Positions 23,698-33,233 are shown, counted from the first letter of the stretch. The stretch is DNA of 64,000 nucleotides from Chthonomonadia bacterium (GCA_013314755.1 JABUFA010000003.1:62001-126000), one strand, 5' to 3'. Program-made: numbers and translations. Notes: generated by a model from the letters alone, not told the origin.

Positions 23698-25200
23698 CTA
23701 CCTGCTGACGAGGCTCAGCTGAATCTGTAACTGCCTCTGCTGAGAGCTCCACAGGATTTGCGGCTGAACGCAATGGGCGGGGAGGGTGATAGCCACCTGC
23801 CAGTCGCGCCAGCGACGCTGTTCCATGTCCCACTTGCCCAGCACATCCACACCCCAGTGCCCTGTCAGGCGCAGGCGGAAACGTGCTTCCCGCCGTGTCT
23901 CCAGCTGGTCAAACACGAACGGACTGCTTCCCCTCGTTGTTGCCAGCGCCACTCCCGCTCCCATCTGCACGGCGGTGTTCGCCTGCCAGTACAGCCCCCA
24001 CTGTGCCCGCGCCCAGCTGTATGCCTCTTCCGGATAGACGCCAGCTCTGGCGTCCAGCGTCAGGTCGGTGGCTAAACGGTTCCCTATCGTTAGCGTGGGA
24101 GATTGCCAGCGCACCAGCGCTACTGCCCGGTTGGCGGTAACGAGGGTTGGGCTTTCGCGCAGTCGCCCCGCCTTCCATTCGGTTTCCAGCGTTCCGCCGG
24201 CAAGCGGCTGCGCCGTCTGATAGCCCAGCTCCACGCCGCGCAGGTACAGGTCGGTACGCTCAAGGTTTTCCACCGGCGAGTTTGCCCGCAGGGAGAGAAA
24301 GGCGCCCTGTTTGCTCCGCGATTCCTCGGTCGCAAGCCATCCGTGCGCGGTGATGGTTTCCAGAAAAGATACGCCCGGTCGCTCGGTGGGTTCCAGATGG
24401 CGCAGAGGCTCTGCGTCGCTGTCCCCGTCCAGCCGGCGCAAGAGGTCTAACCGAATCTCCGGGTCGTGGCGGGTAAACACGCGCAGGCTGTAGCGCACCT
24501 GTGCCCATTGTTGCGGAAGCAGGTCGCCATAGTACACCATCAGTCCGCGGCGGCGCGAGTAGCCTATCTGCGGTATGAGGGGTTCGCCCGGCTCGCGCCT
24601 GCCGATTCGCCGGCTCAGGTAGGGCACGCTTATCAGCCTGTTGCCCCATGCCGACAGCGACACATGACGTGCCCTTATCCGCAGCGCCGAACTCAGGCTG
24701 AGACTGCGGGCAGAGAGCAAAAAGTCTGGAGGATTCCGTTCGCAGGTGGTCAGGGTCACATTATGCATGTCTAGCGTGCTGCCGTCGGAATGCAGGGTGT
24801 CGGCGGTGATGATAATGCCTTCTATCGTACCGCGAACATCCGCCAGGTCACCTTCGCGGGTTTTCAGATTGACGCGCGTTTGGGAGGCATAGAGTCGCCC
24901 CCGTTCGTCCTCGAAAAGCACATCGCCTGTGGCTGTAATCCAGCCCGTTTCGGTATCTCCCTCAATTCGCTGAGCACGCACACGTCTGTTTCCCCACTGT
25001 ACCTCCGCATCTCCTTCCGCGACAAAGTAGGTAAACCCTCGCGATTCCACCCGACGCGCCAGCAATCGCCACGTCTCTTGGTCGGTCGGAGGTGGTGCAG
25101 ACCATGCCCTGCCGCAGCCCAGCGCCACGACCAGTGCCAGTGCGATAAGCCAGCGCGGGGGACAGGCTATTCCGAACTGTCCACCAGGCGAAGGATCCAC
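23698..25200 (-). CDS. OstA/LptD-like outer-membrane assembly protein
   Basis: A 500-residue protein with an N-terminal hydrophobic signal (LIALALVVALGCG, about 18-30). Residues about 45-160 form an OstA beta-jellyroll (FTYFVAEGDAEVQWGNRRVRAQRI, TGDVLFEDERGRLYASQTRVNL) like the N-terminal domain of LptD. The remainder consists of alternating amphipathic strands, consistent with a beta-barrel. LptD inserts lipopolysaccharide into the outer leaflet. The protein is shorter than enterobacterial LptD (about 780). Its start overlaps the end of gmhB by 34 bases, linking it to heptose synthesis and so to LPS. The assignment to LptD rather than to a generic OstA protein is moderate. Confidence 0.78.
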   Translation of the reverse strand: MDPSPGGQFGIACPPRWLIALALVVALGCGRAWSAPPPTDQETWRLLARRVESRGFTYFVAEGDAEVQWGNRRVRAQRIEGDTETGWITATGDVLFEDERGRLYASQTRVNLKTREGDLADVRGTIEGIIITADTLHSDGSTLDMHNVTLTTCERNPPDFLLSARSLSLSSALRIRARHVSLSAWGNRLISVPYLSRRIGRREPGEPLIPQIGYSRRRGLMVYYGDLLPQQWAQVRYSLRVFTRHDPEIRLDLLRRLDGDSDAEPLRHLEPTERPGVSFLETITAHGWLATEESRSKQGAFLSLRANSPVENLERTDLYLRGVELGYQTAQPLAGGTLETEWKAGRLRESPTLVTANRAVALVRWQSPTLTIGNRLATDLTLDARAGVYPEEAYSWARAQWGLYWQANTAVQMGAGVALATTRGSSPFVFDQLETRREARFRLRLTGHWGVDVLGKWDMEQRRWRDWQVAITLPAHCVQPQILWSSQQRQLQIQLSLVSR

Positions 25201-25745
25201 TCCACAGCTCCGTGCAGGTCTGGCGCTACGTGGTCGGGAGGGTGGTTTTGCATCTCTGGGGAATCCAGCATCTCCGGTTTGACATGCCCGCTCAGCACCA
25301 GCACCGTTTTAACGCCCGCCGATCGCCCGGCAACGATGTCCCGCCACGAGTCGCCCACAAAAACCGACCGCTCCAGCGCGATGCAGTGCTCACGCGCCGC
25401 CCGAAGCAGAAGACCGGGTTTCGGCTTGCGACAGTCGCATCCGTCGGAATCGTCGTGCGGGCAGTAGTAGAAGGCGTCAATGCGCGCGTTGTATTCGCTC
25501 AGCAACTCCTGCAATCGTTCGCTGATTCGCTGGAGGTCTTCCAGCGTGTACAGCCCCTTTGCCACTCCCGACTGGTTGGAGCAGACAATCACCGGCACGC
25601 CCAGCGCGTTGAAGCGGGCAATCGCCTGCGCCGATGCGGGCAGCAACTGCAATTCCTCCGGTCGGGTGACAAACTCCACCGGGTCTTCATTGATGACGCC
25701 ATCCCTGTCCAGAAACACGGCAGGACGAACCGTTTCCTCGCTCAA
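25167..25745 (-). CDS. gmhB: D-glycero-D-manno-heptose 1,7-bisphosphate 7-phosphatase
   Basis: A 192-residue HAD phosphatase of the HisB-N/GmhB group that removes the 7-phosphate in ADP-heptose synthesis for LPS inner core. The nucleophile motif is FLDRDGVIN with Asp13 and Asp15; SNQSGVAKG carries the second HAD motif; CPHDDSDGCDCRKP (Cys95, His97, Cys103, Cys105) is the zinc loop of GmhB; GDSWRDIVAGRSAGV is the third motif. Start is an uncommon TTG at 25745, supported by AAGGAGGTGA eight bases upstream. It overlaps the LptD-like gene downstream. Histidinol-phosphatase activity is the main alternative, but no his genes are near. Confidence 0.9.
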   Translation of the reverse strand: MSEETVRPAVFLDRDGVINEDPVEFVTRPEELQLLPASAQAIARFNALGVPVIVCSNQSGVAKGLYTLEDLQRISERLQELLSEYNARIDAFYYCPHDDSDGCDCRKPKPGLLLRAAREHCIALERSVFVGDSWRDIVAGRSAGVKTVLVLSGHVKPEMLDSPEMQNHPPDHVAPDLHGAVEWILRLVDSSE

Positions 25746-25838
25746 CAGCTCACCTCCTTCTGACGTTCTCCAAAAGGACTATATCGGAGCTTATCGCGAA
25801 TCGTCAAGAGGATGCCAGGAACAGGGAGGTGAATGCGC

Positions 25839-26570
25839 ATGGCTCGGCGCGTGCATATCGGCACATCGGGCTGGATCTATGACCACTGGCGAGGCATCTT
25901 CTATCCACCCGAGCTGCCGCGCGAGGAGTGGCTCACCTTCTACGCACAGGTGTTTCCCACCGTGGAGGTCAACAGCAGTTTTTACCATCTGCCTTTCACC
26001 GGCATGGTGCTTGGCTGGCAGAGGCGCACGCCCGACGGCTTCCTGTTCGCCGCCAAGTTCTCCCGTCAAGCCACGCACGTGTACAGACTGCGCGACTGTG
26101 AGCAGGTTGTCCAGCGATGGCTGGAGCGGATGCAGTTGTTGGGTACCAAGCTGGGGGTAGTGCTGGTGCAGTTGCCGCCGGGACTGCACAAAGATGTGCC
26201 CCTGCTGGAGGATTTTCTGCGCCTGTTTCCACAGGGAATGCGTGTAGCGGTGGAGTTTCGCCATCCCTCGTGGGAGTGCGATGAGGTATACAGTCTGCTG
26301 CGCTCGCTGGGCGTGGCGCACTGTACCATCAGCTATCCCCGCTATCCCGTAGACTGGACGGTGACCGCACCTTTCGCTTATGTTCGCCTGCACGGAGTGC
26401 CCCAGGCGTATGATTACTGCTACAGCGATGCAGAGCTTCAGGAAATGGCGTCGCACATTCGCGGTCTGCTGAACGAGGTGCAGGAGGTGTTTGTGTACTT
26501 CAACAATGACACCAATGCCTACGCTCCCGATAATGCGCGTCATCTGCAGACGATTCTCGCGCTGGAGTGA
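25839..26570 (+). CDS. DUF72 family protein
   Basis: A TIM-barrel-like DUF72 protein of about 243 residues. Family marks are IGTSGWIYDHWRGIFYPPEL at the start, VEVNSSFYHLP, TPDGFLFAAKFSR, LGVVLVQLPPG, VAVEFRHPSW, YVRLHG and VYFNNDTNAYAPDNA. Its reaction is not established. ATG 25839 is best spaced from GGGAGG; ATG 25833 is an alternative. It stands between gmhB (divergent) and the rhamnosidase gene, probably as a single transcription unit. Confidence 0.9.
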   Translation: MARRVHIGTSGWIYDHWRGIFYPPELPREEWLTFYAQVFPTVEVNSSFYHLPFTGMVLGWQRRTPDGFLFAAKFSRQATHVYRLRDCEQVVQRWLERMQLLGTKLGVVLVQLPPGLHKDVPLLEDFLRLFPQGMRVAVEFRHPSWECDEVYSLLRSLGVAHCTISYPRYPVDWTVTAPFAYVRLHGVPQAYDYCYSDAELQEMASHIRGLLNEVQEVFVYFNNDTNAYAPDNARHLQTILALE

Positions 26571-26636
26571 AGGTTTTTTGAAGGAACAGCAAGCCGCAGA
26601 GCGAATAGCCATATTAACGTCGGCAAGGAGGAACAG

Positions 26637-29600
26637 GTGAAGTTGAGAACGGACTGGTTGTTCATTGTGGCTTTGTTGCTTTTGTTCGCACTGCCTGGCG
26701 AGTCCAAACGTCGCCTCAGCGTTACTAACCTGCTCACCGAGTGGCTGAAAGACCCTCTGGGCATTGATACCCCTCAGCCGCATTTCTCGTGGCAGATGGT
26801 TCATCAACACCGCGGCGCCAGCCAGAGTGCCTACCAGATTCAGGTAGCCAGCAGACCGGAGCTGCTGCGCGATGGCAGGGCGGATATGTGGGACAGCGGT
26901 AAAGTTCCCTCCTCGCAAAGCCTGCATGTCCGCTACGAAGGCAAGCCTCTGCAGAGTCGAACAACCTATTACTGGCGGGTGCGGATTTGGGACCAGGATG
27001 GGGTGACCAGCGTGTACAGCCAGCCTGCAACCTTTGAGACCGCCTTCCTGCGCCCCGAAGAGTGGAAAGCCAGATGGATTGTGGTGCCCCGGGCGGGAGG
27101 CAACGGCTGGCATTCACAGTTTGCCGACAATGTGAACGTGACCAAATGGGTACAGATAGACCTGCGTCGGTCGGTGCCGTTCCAGTCTGTGGTGCTTTAT
27201 CCGGCGCGTCCCTATAACTGGAGGCGCGATGAACCCGGTTTTGGTTTTCCCGTGCGTTTCCGCCTGGAAGCCAGCGACGAACCTGACTTTGCCTCCTCGC
27301 GGATACTTGCCGATTTCACGCAAGCCGACGTGCCCAACCCGCGCACCAGACCGATGCGCATTGACGTGGGCGAGCAGAGAGCGCGTTACGTGCGGCTGAC
27401 CATCACCAAACTGCATCATCCTGCCGATACTCGTCCCCTGGTAGCTCTGGCGGAGATGGAGGTGCTGGACGCACGGGGTAAAAACCTTGCCCTGCACGCT
27501 CCGGTGACCACCGATGGCTGGAACATGGACAGCATCGAAGAAAACGACTGGGGGCGTGCCATGCTTACCGACGGTGTGCGCGAATCGCGCCCATCCGATA
27601 CTTATGCCCCCATGCTGAGGCGCGAGTTCCGGGTGGAAGGCAGAGTAAAACGCGCCCGCGCCTACGTGACCGGGCTGGGATATTACGAGCTCTATCTGAA
27701 CGGCAAAAGGGTGGGCGACCGCGTGCTGGACCCGCCGTATACCAATTTCCACAAACGCGTCTACTACAGCACTTATGACGTCACCTCTCTGCTCAGGCGG
27801 GGTGACAACTGTGTGGGTGCTCTGCTGGGCAACGGCTGGTGGAAAGGCTCACCGCAGTTCCTCCTGCAACTGCATATCCAGTACGCCGACGGCACGGAAC
27901 AGGTTGTGCTCAGCGACGGAGAGTGGCGCTGGGCGAAAAGCCCCATCCTGAGCAACAGCCTGTACCACGGCGAGACCTATGATGCCCGGCTGGAACAACC
28001 GCGCTGGGCGGAACCGGGCTTTGAAGAACGGAGGGAAGGCGAAGGCGCTTGGCAGCCTGTTTTGCTGGGCGAGATGGACACCGCCGTTCTCTCGGCGCAG
28101 ATGATGCCGCCGATTAAAGTTACCCAGGTGCTGAAGCCGGAGCGAATCAGCGAGCCGCGCCCGGGCGTGTACGTGGTGGATTTCGGGCAGAACTTTTCGG
28201 GATGGTGCCGCTTGAAGGTGAGGGGTAAGGCGGGAACCACCGTTACCCTCAAACATGCGGAGGTGCTGTTCGATAACGGACTGGTCAATCAGCAGAACCT
28301 GCGCACTGCTAAAGCCACCGATACCTATATCCTGAAAGGCGAAGGCACGGAGGTGTACGAGCCTCGCTTCACCTATCACGGCTTCCGCTATGTGCAGGTG
28401 GAGGGGTATCCGGGCACGCTGACCACGGGCGATATCGAGGGATGTGTGGTGCATACCGCCTTCGCCCAGCGCGGACAGTTCGAGTGCTCCAACGACCTGC
28501 TGAACCAGATACAGCGTAACGCGCAGTGGGGTTACCGGACGAACTGGCACAGCGTTCCCACCGACTGTCCCCAGCGCGACGAGCGGCAGGGGTGGATGGG
28601 TGATGCCCACATGACCGCCAACATGGGGCTGTATAACTTCGCTCCCGAAGCTGCTTACGCCAAGTTCCTGCGCGACATCGCCGATGCCCAGGGCGAGGAC
28701 GGACGCATTCCTGACACCGTACCGCACGTCTGGGGAACCAACCCGGGCGACCCACAGTGGGCGGGAGCGTACCTGTTCATTGCGTGGGACATGTATCGCC
28801 ACACGGGAGCCAAACACCTTCTGGAACAGCATTACGAGGGGATGAAACGTTATGTGGAGATGCTGCGTCGCGAGGCGGGCGAGAGCTGCGTCCTCACCCG
28901 AAACAACTATGGCGACTGGGTGGCGATAGTGGAGACGCCCAAAGACCTCATCTCCACTGGCACCTATTATCTCACGGTGAAGCGGCTGGCGGACATCGCG
29001 CGTGTGCTGGGCAGGCGAGAGGATGAACGGGAGTACCGCGCCCTGTGCGAGCGGATTGCCCAGGCGTTCAACGCGAGGTTCTGGAACGCTGAAACGGGGC
29101 AGTACGGCAACGGCAGCCAGTTCTCCAACATCTTCCCGCTGTATCTGGGCATCGTGCCGGAAGAGCGCAGGCAAAAGGTGCTGGAAAACGTGGTGCACGA
29201 CATCACGGTGAATCACAAAGGACACCTGAGCACCGGCTTCATCGGCACGCGCTACCTGCTGGACACGTTGACCATGCTTGGGCGGGCGGATATCGCCTAC
29301 CTGGTAGCGTCGCAGGATACCTATCCCAGCTGGGGATATATGGTGCGCAGGGGGGCAACTACCATCTGGGAGCTGTGGAAGTACGAAGTGGGACCGGGCA
29401 TGAACTCGCACAACCACCCCGCTTTCGGGCTGGTCAGCGGATGGTTCTACGAGGCGCTGGCAGGCATTCAGCCCGATGAATCGCGCGGTGACTGGGAACA
29501 CTTCTTCGTGCGTCCGCATCCCGTGGGCGACCTGCTGTGGGCAAAAGCAGTGGTGAACACCGTGCGCGGCGAGGTGGGCGTACGCTGGGAGAAGCGTTCC

Positions 29601-29831
29601 GATGCGTTCCTGCTCAGCGTCATTGTGCCTGCCAAGAGCTCGGCAACGCTGTACATTCCCAGAATGGGCATCGCCAACCCGGTCATCACCGAGGCGGAGG
29701 GCAGGGTATGGCACAAAGGCACGTTCCAGCCAAAGGTGCCAGGGGTAAGAAGCGTGCGTGCCGAAGGGGACTGGATGGTGCTGGAGGTGGGTTCGGGCAG
29801 TTATCACTTCAAGCTACATGCAGACAGATGA
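26637..29831 (+). CDS. Secreted GH78 alpha-L-rhamnosidase with inserted discoidin-like domain
   Basis: A 1064-residue enzyme with a signal peptide (about 1-23). Domain order: N-terminal Fn3-like (LLTEWLKDPLGIDTPQPHFSWQ), a galactose-binding/discoidin-like insertion (about 158-278, WVQIDLRRSVPFQSVVLYP to LAEMEVLD), the GH78 N-domain, a concanavalin-like domain, and the (alpha/alpha)6 catalytic barrel. Catalytic residues are Asp648 in DERQGWMGDAHM and Glu912 in TTIWELWKYE. It should release terminal alpha-L-rhamnose from plant or microbial polysaccharides outside the cell. Start is GTG 26637 with AAGGAGG upstream. No rhamnose catabolic genes are nearby. Confidence 0.92.
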   Translation: MKLRTDWLFIVALLLLFALPGESKRRLSVTNLLTEWLKDPLGIDTPQPHFSWQMVHQHRGASQSAYQIQVASRPELLRDGRADMWDSGKVPSSQSLHVRYEGKPLQSRTTYYWRVRIWDQDGVTSVYSQPATFETAFLRPEEWKARWIVVPRAGGNGWHSQFADNVNVTKWVQIDLRRSVPFQSVVLYPARPYNWRRDEPGFGFPVRFRLEASDEPDFASSRILADFTQADVPNPRTRPMRIDVGEQRARYVRLTITKLHHPADTRPLVALAEMEVLDARGKNLALHAPVTTDGWNMDSIEENDWGRAMLTDGVRESRPSDTYAPMLRREFRVEGRVKRARAYVTGLGYYELYLNGKRVGDRVLDPPYTNFHKRVYYSTYDVTSLLRRGDNCVGALLGNGWWKGSPQFLLQLHIQYADGTEQVVLSDGEWRWAKSPILSNSLYHGETYDARLEQPRWAEPGFEERREGEGAWQPVLLGEMDTAVLSAQMMPPIKVTQVLKPERISEPRPGVYVVDFGQNFSGWCRLKVRGKAGTTVTLKHAEVLFDNGLVNQQNLRTAKATDTYILKGEGTEVYEPRFTYHGFRYVQVEGYPGTLTTGDIEGCVVHTAFAQRGQFECSNDLLNQIQRNAQWGYRTNWHSVPTDCPQRDERQGWMGDAHMTANMGLYNFAPEAAYAKFLRDIADAQGEDGRIPDTVPHVWGTNPGDPQWAGAYLFIAWDMYRHTGAKHLLEQHYEGMKRYVEMLRREAGESCVLTRNNYGDWVAIVETPKDLISTGTYYLTVKRLADIARVLGRREDEREYRALCERIAQAFNARFWNAETGQYGNGSQFSNIFPLYLGIVPEERRQKVLENVVHDITVNHKGHLSTGFIGTRYLLDTLTMLGRADIAYLVASQDTYPSWGYMVRRGATTIWELWKYEVGPGMNSHNHPAFGLVSGWFYEALAGIQPDESRGDWEHFFVRPHPVGDLLWAKAVVNTVRGEVGVRWEKRSDAFLLSVIVPAKSSATLYIPRMGIANPVITEAEGRVWHKGTFQPKVPGVRSVRAEGDWMVLEVGSGSYHFKLHADR

Positions 29832-29835
29832 GCAG

Positions 29836-29864
29836 TTGCCGTCCCCCTGAAGGTTTGATATAAT
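29836..29864 (+). promoter_or_regulatory. Promoter of the DUF1844/GNAT operon
   Basis: TTGCCG (29836-29841) and a perfect TATAAT (29859-29864) are 17 bases apart, 27 bases before the DUF1844 ATG. Confidence 0.62.
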
Positions 29865-29890
29865 TCGGTAAAACTGCGGGAGGTGCTGTC

Positions 29891-30217
29891 ATGGAGGATT
29901 GGCAATCGCAGTCGGAACAAACGGGTCAGGAGCAGACGCGCCAGGAACCGGTGGATGTGCTCACCTTTGCGCTCTGGCTCGTTGATGAGATGCAGGCTCA
30001 GGCATGGATTAAAATGGGTCTATGGAAGGACCCGATAACGGGGGAGATACAGACAGACCTGCGGCAGGCGAAAATCGCGATTGATTGTGTGGCGGCACTG
30101 GCAGAGGTGCTCAAACCGCACCTCGCGGAGGCACAGCGGCGCGATCTGGAGCGGTTGTTGACCGACCTGCGACTCAACTTCGTGCAGCGCAGTGCCGAGG
30201 CGCCGTCAAACCAGTAA
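29891..30217 (+). CDS. DUF1844 family protein
   Basis: A 108-residue acidic, helical protein. After a Gln-rich head, VDVLTFALWLVDEMQAQAWIKMG and the helix LRQAKIAIDCVAALAEVLKPHL match DUF1844, a small bacterial family of unknown role. RBS GGGAGGTG is upstream and a good promoter lies at 29836-29864. It is the first of three closely spaced plus-strand genes. Confidence 0.85.
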   Translation: MEDWQSQSEQTGQEQTRQEPVDVLTFALWLVDEMQAQAWIKMGLWKDPITGEIQTDLRQAKIAIDCVAALAEVLKPHLAEAQRRDLERLLTDLRLNFVQRSAEAPSNQ

Positions 30218-30232
30218 AGAGAGGAGGCGACC

Positions 30233-30799
30233 ATGCATCGTTCCGAGCAAAGTGCCGAAGTCCGCTGGCTACGCGCTCAGTGGGCACGCTATTATTTTCT
30301 TCGACGATGTTATCTGTGGGCGGCGCGAGGCATCCGCACGTTCGTTCTGTGGCTACGGGATGGGGTGTCACTGGTAGCACAGCGGATTCTGGAGCGTACC
30401 GACCCTTTGACACAGTATCGGCGACAGCGTGAGCAGTTTCTGGCTTTCTACGACCGCTACGAAGAGTTGGTGGACTTATTATGCTGGGCGGCGCGTGATA
30501 CCGTGCACGACGGTTGCGACGAGAAGTATCAGCGGGTGCGCGAGTGGTTGAACCTGCACTATGCACCAGTGCGTCGGGCGATGGCACCCTTTACCCGACA
30601 GGTGCTTGCGGAGCGAGCGGGTAATCCCCAGGAAGACCCCTTCGCCCTGCTGTTTGCGCCCGCGCACGTGATGCAGGTCATTGAGCAGGACCAGGGCGAC
30701 TTGCTGGAGCGCATTATCCTCACGCGCGAAATCGTGGCGCGCTACGACGCCCACCTGCGCACGCAGATCGACAAACATCGGGGAAAGGGCACATATTGA
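30233..30799 (+). CDS. Unrecognised helical protein
   Basis: I do not recognise this 188-residue protein. The N-terminal third is rich in Arg, Trp and Tyr with a weakly hydrophobic stretch (IRTFVLWLRDGVSLVA, about 35-50); the rest is predicted helical, with LLCWAARDTVHDGCDEKY and a basic end. AGAGGAGGCGACC precedes the ATG. It lies 15 bases after DUF1844 and two bases before the GNAT start, so it belongs to the same transcript. No catalytic motif is obvious. Confidence 0.65.
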   Translation: MHRSEQSAEVRWLRAQWARYYFLRRCYLWAARGIRTFVLWLRDGVSLVAQRILERTDPLTQYRRQREQFLAFYDRYEELVDLLCWAARDTVHDGCDEKYQRVREWLNLHYAPVRRAMAPFTRQVLAERAGNPQEDPFALLFAPAHVMQVIEQDQGDLLERIILTREIVARYDAHLRTQIDKHRGKGTY

Positions 30800-30801
30800 C
30801 G

Positions 30802-31779
30802 ATGAGGGTCCGACACTTCCGTACCGAAGACCTGCCGGCGGTACTCGCCCTGTGGAACCGCTGCATGGGCGAGCAGTTTCCGCTGGATGCGCCCCTTTTC
30901 GAGCAGAACGTGCTGAAGGACGCCCATTTTGACCCCGAAGCGGTCTGGGTGGCAGAAGACGAGAGAGGTAATCTGCTGGCATACGCTCATGCAAAGGTAT
31001 GTAAGGAACCACTGGGCTCGGCAGGCATGTTTCCCGAGCAGGGCTGGGTTGGTGCGCTCGCGTTTGAACCTGATGATGCGGGGCTGGAGGCAGGGCGTGC
31101 CGTACTTCAGACGGCGCTGGATTGGCTGAAAGCGCAGGGCAGAAAACGGGTAAGCTACGGTTCCGACCCCGCGCACCTCTTCCCGGGCGTGCCCGCCGAA
31201 CAGACCCTCCACCAGCAGTTGCTGCAGGAAGCGGGTTTCACCATCAGCGACCATATCGTAGTAGACCTGGTGCGCGACCTGGCGGACTACCGGGTTCCCG
31301 ACGAGGTGGAGGCAAACCTGCAGCGCCTGCGCGAGGAGTATATCATCCGTTCCTGCACGCCCCAGGATGTGCCTGCCCTGTTGCGTTTCCTTCAGCAGGA
31401 GTTTCCGGGCAGGTGGTACTACGAGACGGTCAAGCGACTGGATGTGGAAGATACCCCTCGCGACATTCTCATCCTTGTGCACGGCGATGAGGTTCACGGC
31501 TTCTGCCATACCTTCTGGCGCGGCTCCAAGCGGATTGGTCCGTCCATCTACTGGCGCGGACTGCTGGGCGAAGCGTACGGCGGTCTGGGACCGATTGGCG
31601 TCGCTGCCAGCACCCGCGGCAAGGGGCTGGGACTGGCTCTGCTGTGCAAGGGCGTGGAGTATGTCAAGTCTCAGGGAGCCACGCGCATGGCGATTGACTG
31701 GACGGACCTCGTGGACTTCTACGGCAAAATCGGCTTCCGCGTGTGGAAACGCTACCATTCGGCGTCCCTGTCATTGTAG
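30802..31779 (+). CDS. Tandem GNAT acetyltransferase
   Basis: A 325-residue protein with two GNAT folds. The first (about 1-150: MRVRHFRTEDLPAVLALWN, QGWVGALAFEPDD) has a degenerate acetyl-CoA loop. The second (about 175-325) has IRSCTPQDVPALLRFL and the more complete acetyl-CoA site GPIGVAASTRGKGLGLALL, then the C-terminal DLVDFYGKIGFRVWKRY. It should transfer an acetyl group to an unknown amine. ATG 30802 is chosen; a TTG at 30796 would overlap the previous stop. The substrate cannot be inferred from the neighbours. Confidence 0.85.
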   Translation: MRVRHFRTEDLPAVLALWNRCMGEQFPLDAPLFEQNVLKDAHFDPEAVWVAEDERGNLLAYAHAKVCKEPLGSAGMFPEQGWVGALAFEPDDAGLEAGRAVLQTALDWLKAQGRKRVSYGSDPAHLFPGVPAEQTLHQQLLQEAGFTISDHIVVDLVRDLADYRVPDEVEANLQRLREEYIIRSCTPQDVPALLRFLQQEFPGRWYYETVKRLDVEDTPRDILILVHGDEVHGFCHTFWRGSKRIGPSIYWRGLLGEAYGGLGPIGVAASTRGKGLGLALLCKGVEYVKSQGATRMAIDWTDLVDFYGKIGFRVWKRYHSASLSL

Positions 31780-32073
31780 CCGGCACATGGTGTAGCCGTT
31801 ACGCTGGAGGGCGAACCTCCTGGTGAGCCAAGATCTCCACCTGACCTCCCCGCAGACGGGGAGGGAATCTGTACGGCTCGGCGGGAGCCTCGCCTTCCAG
31901 GGTTGAAACCCCTCTCCCGACCAACTTTTTGTTGCAATATCGTCAGTGCGGTGTGATTTCTGCCGTTTTTGTGTGTTTTTTAGTAAGTAAACGTTTATCT
32001 TAGAAATTAATAAGAAAAGATGGTTTATTATGATGTGGATTAACAATATTTTAAGAAAAATAGAAAAAATCTC
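31780..32073. repeat. Intergenic gap with dispersed repeat pair and AT-rich tract
   Basis: No gene is visible in 31780-32138. At 31805-31829 and, inverted, 31874-31900 are two modules of the TGGAGGGCGAACCTCC / TGGAAGGCGAGGCTCC family also seen at 409-684 and 54345-54421. From about 31920 to 32073 the sequence becomes markedly AT-rich, unlike the rest of the window. It contains a perfect palindrome TAAACGTTTA at 31987-31996 that could be a distal operator. Confidence 0.7.
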
Positions 32074-32103
32074 TTGATTTTCGATGAGACAGTGAGATAT
32101 AAT
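32074..32103 (+). promoter_or_regulatory. Promoter of the second LacI gene
   Basis: TTGATT (32074-32079) and a perfect TATAAT (32098-32103) are 18 bases apart; the start would fall near 32110, inside the palindrome at 32108-32119. Confidence 0.72.
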
Positions 32104-32107
32104 ATAG

Positions 32108-32119
32108 GTAAACCGTTAC
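32108..32119 (+). promoter_or_regulatory. Operator-like site overlapping the start of the second LacI transcript
   Basis: GTAA and TTAC form an inverted repeat around ACCG, at the predicted transcription start. The placement is the same as for the first LacI gene, which suggests autorepression by the protein encoded at 32139. Confidence 0.55.
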
Positions 32120-32138
32120 GCAGCCTGAGCTATCTAAT

Positions 32139-33233
32139 ATGAAGCGTGTGAGCATTACTACTATTGCGCGGGAGCTGGGAGTGTCTACGACGACGGTACA
32201 CCGCGCGTTGAATGGGGACGCACGCATCAGCGATTTCACCCGGCAGCGCGTGCTGGAAGTAGCGCATCAGCTGGGCTATCGTCCAAATCAGAATGCGCGC
32301 GGGCTGCGATTGTCGCGCACGCACACCATAGGCGCGATAGTGACTGGCATCTCCAGCACATTCTATGCGCGCATCCTTGATGGAATCGAGAACGCAGCTC
32401 GTAAATCTGGGTACGGGGTGCTCTTAGGGTGCTCACACGACAGTCCCCAGAAAGAGCAAGAGCAGATTGAACTGCTTCTGGAGCGGCAGGTAGATGGGCT
32501 TATTATAGCACCTGCCGACCCCGCTGCGAGCATCCAGCACTATCTCCAGTTGGTTCATGAAGGTGTCCCGCTGGTATTTGTCGGTCGCCATGTGCCCGGC
32601 GTACCGGTTCAATCGGTAGAAACCAACAACGTGAGCGGCGGCTACCTTGTTGGTCAGCACCTCTGTAACATAGGGAGAAGAAATATAGCGATCGTCACCA
32701 CCATTGCATCCAAGCGCCAGTACAGCTACGTGCATGAGCGTATTCATGGATGTCTAGAAGCTGTTCAGCAATTCGGCAACGCCACTGCTCAGGTTATCGG
32801 GGAGGACATTCTCGAAACGATGCCTCTGCCCGATTTCGCATATCGTGCCGTATCTCAGCACATCCAGAAAGGGGGGATGCTCGACGCTATCTTTGCGATA
32901 AATGACGACCTGGCTTACGGAGCCATCGGTGCTCTGCTTGACCTTGGCTTGCACGTTCCAGAAGAGGTATCGGTGGTGGGCTTCAACGATGAGGCAATGA
33001 GCGCCTATTTCCGTCCACCACTGACCACCGTTCGCACCGCCGTCTGCCAAATTGGCAGCGAGGCAGTCAGGCTACTTGTGGAAGCCATTGAGGGCGCCCA
33101 ACAGCCTGTGGCAGCCAGACGAATCTTGCTGATGCCTGAACTGGTTGTGCGCGGCTCTTGCGGCGCTCGGTTGCCGATCGCCGTCCAAGATAATTCAAAT
33201 CAACCCAAACCAAAGGAGGGAGATCCACTATGA
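32139..33233 (+). CDS. LacI-family transcriptional regulator (second)
   Basis: A 364-residue LacI-type regulator. Its DNA-binding domain ([23 protein letters not shown], then [21 protein letters not shown]) is followed by a sugar-binding sensor ([72 protein letters not shown]). Like the first LacI gene, it has a short leader without a clear RBS and an operator-like palindrome over its start site. Its stop overlaps the pseudopilin ATG by four bases, and the pilin RBS lies in its last codons, so the two are co-expressed. The effector is unknown. Confidence 0.93.
   Translation: MKRVSITTIARELGVSTTTVHRALNGDARISDFTRQRVLEVAHQLGYRPNQNARGLRLSRTHTIGAIVTGISSTFYARILDGIENAARKSGYGVLLGCSHDSPQKEQEQIELLLERQVDGLIIAPADPAASIQHYLQLVHEGVPLVFVGRHVPGVPVQSVETNNVSGGYLVGQHLCNIGRRNIAIVTTIASKRQYSYVHERIHGCLEAVQQFGNATAQVIGEDILETMPLPDFAYRAVSQHIQKGGMLDAIFAINDDLAYGAIGALLDLGLHVPEEVSVVGFNDEAMSAYFRPPLTTVRTAVCQIGSEAVRLLVEAIEGAQQPVAARRILLMPELVVRGSCGARLPIAVQDNSNQPKPKEGDPL

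Noticed and set aside
27849-29807. Open minus-strand frame of about 652 codons
   Set aside because: It is antisense to the GH78 rhamnosidase catalytic domain, whose motifs are intact; the minus translation is His/Val/Leu-rich and unlike any protein.
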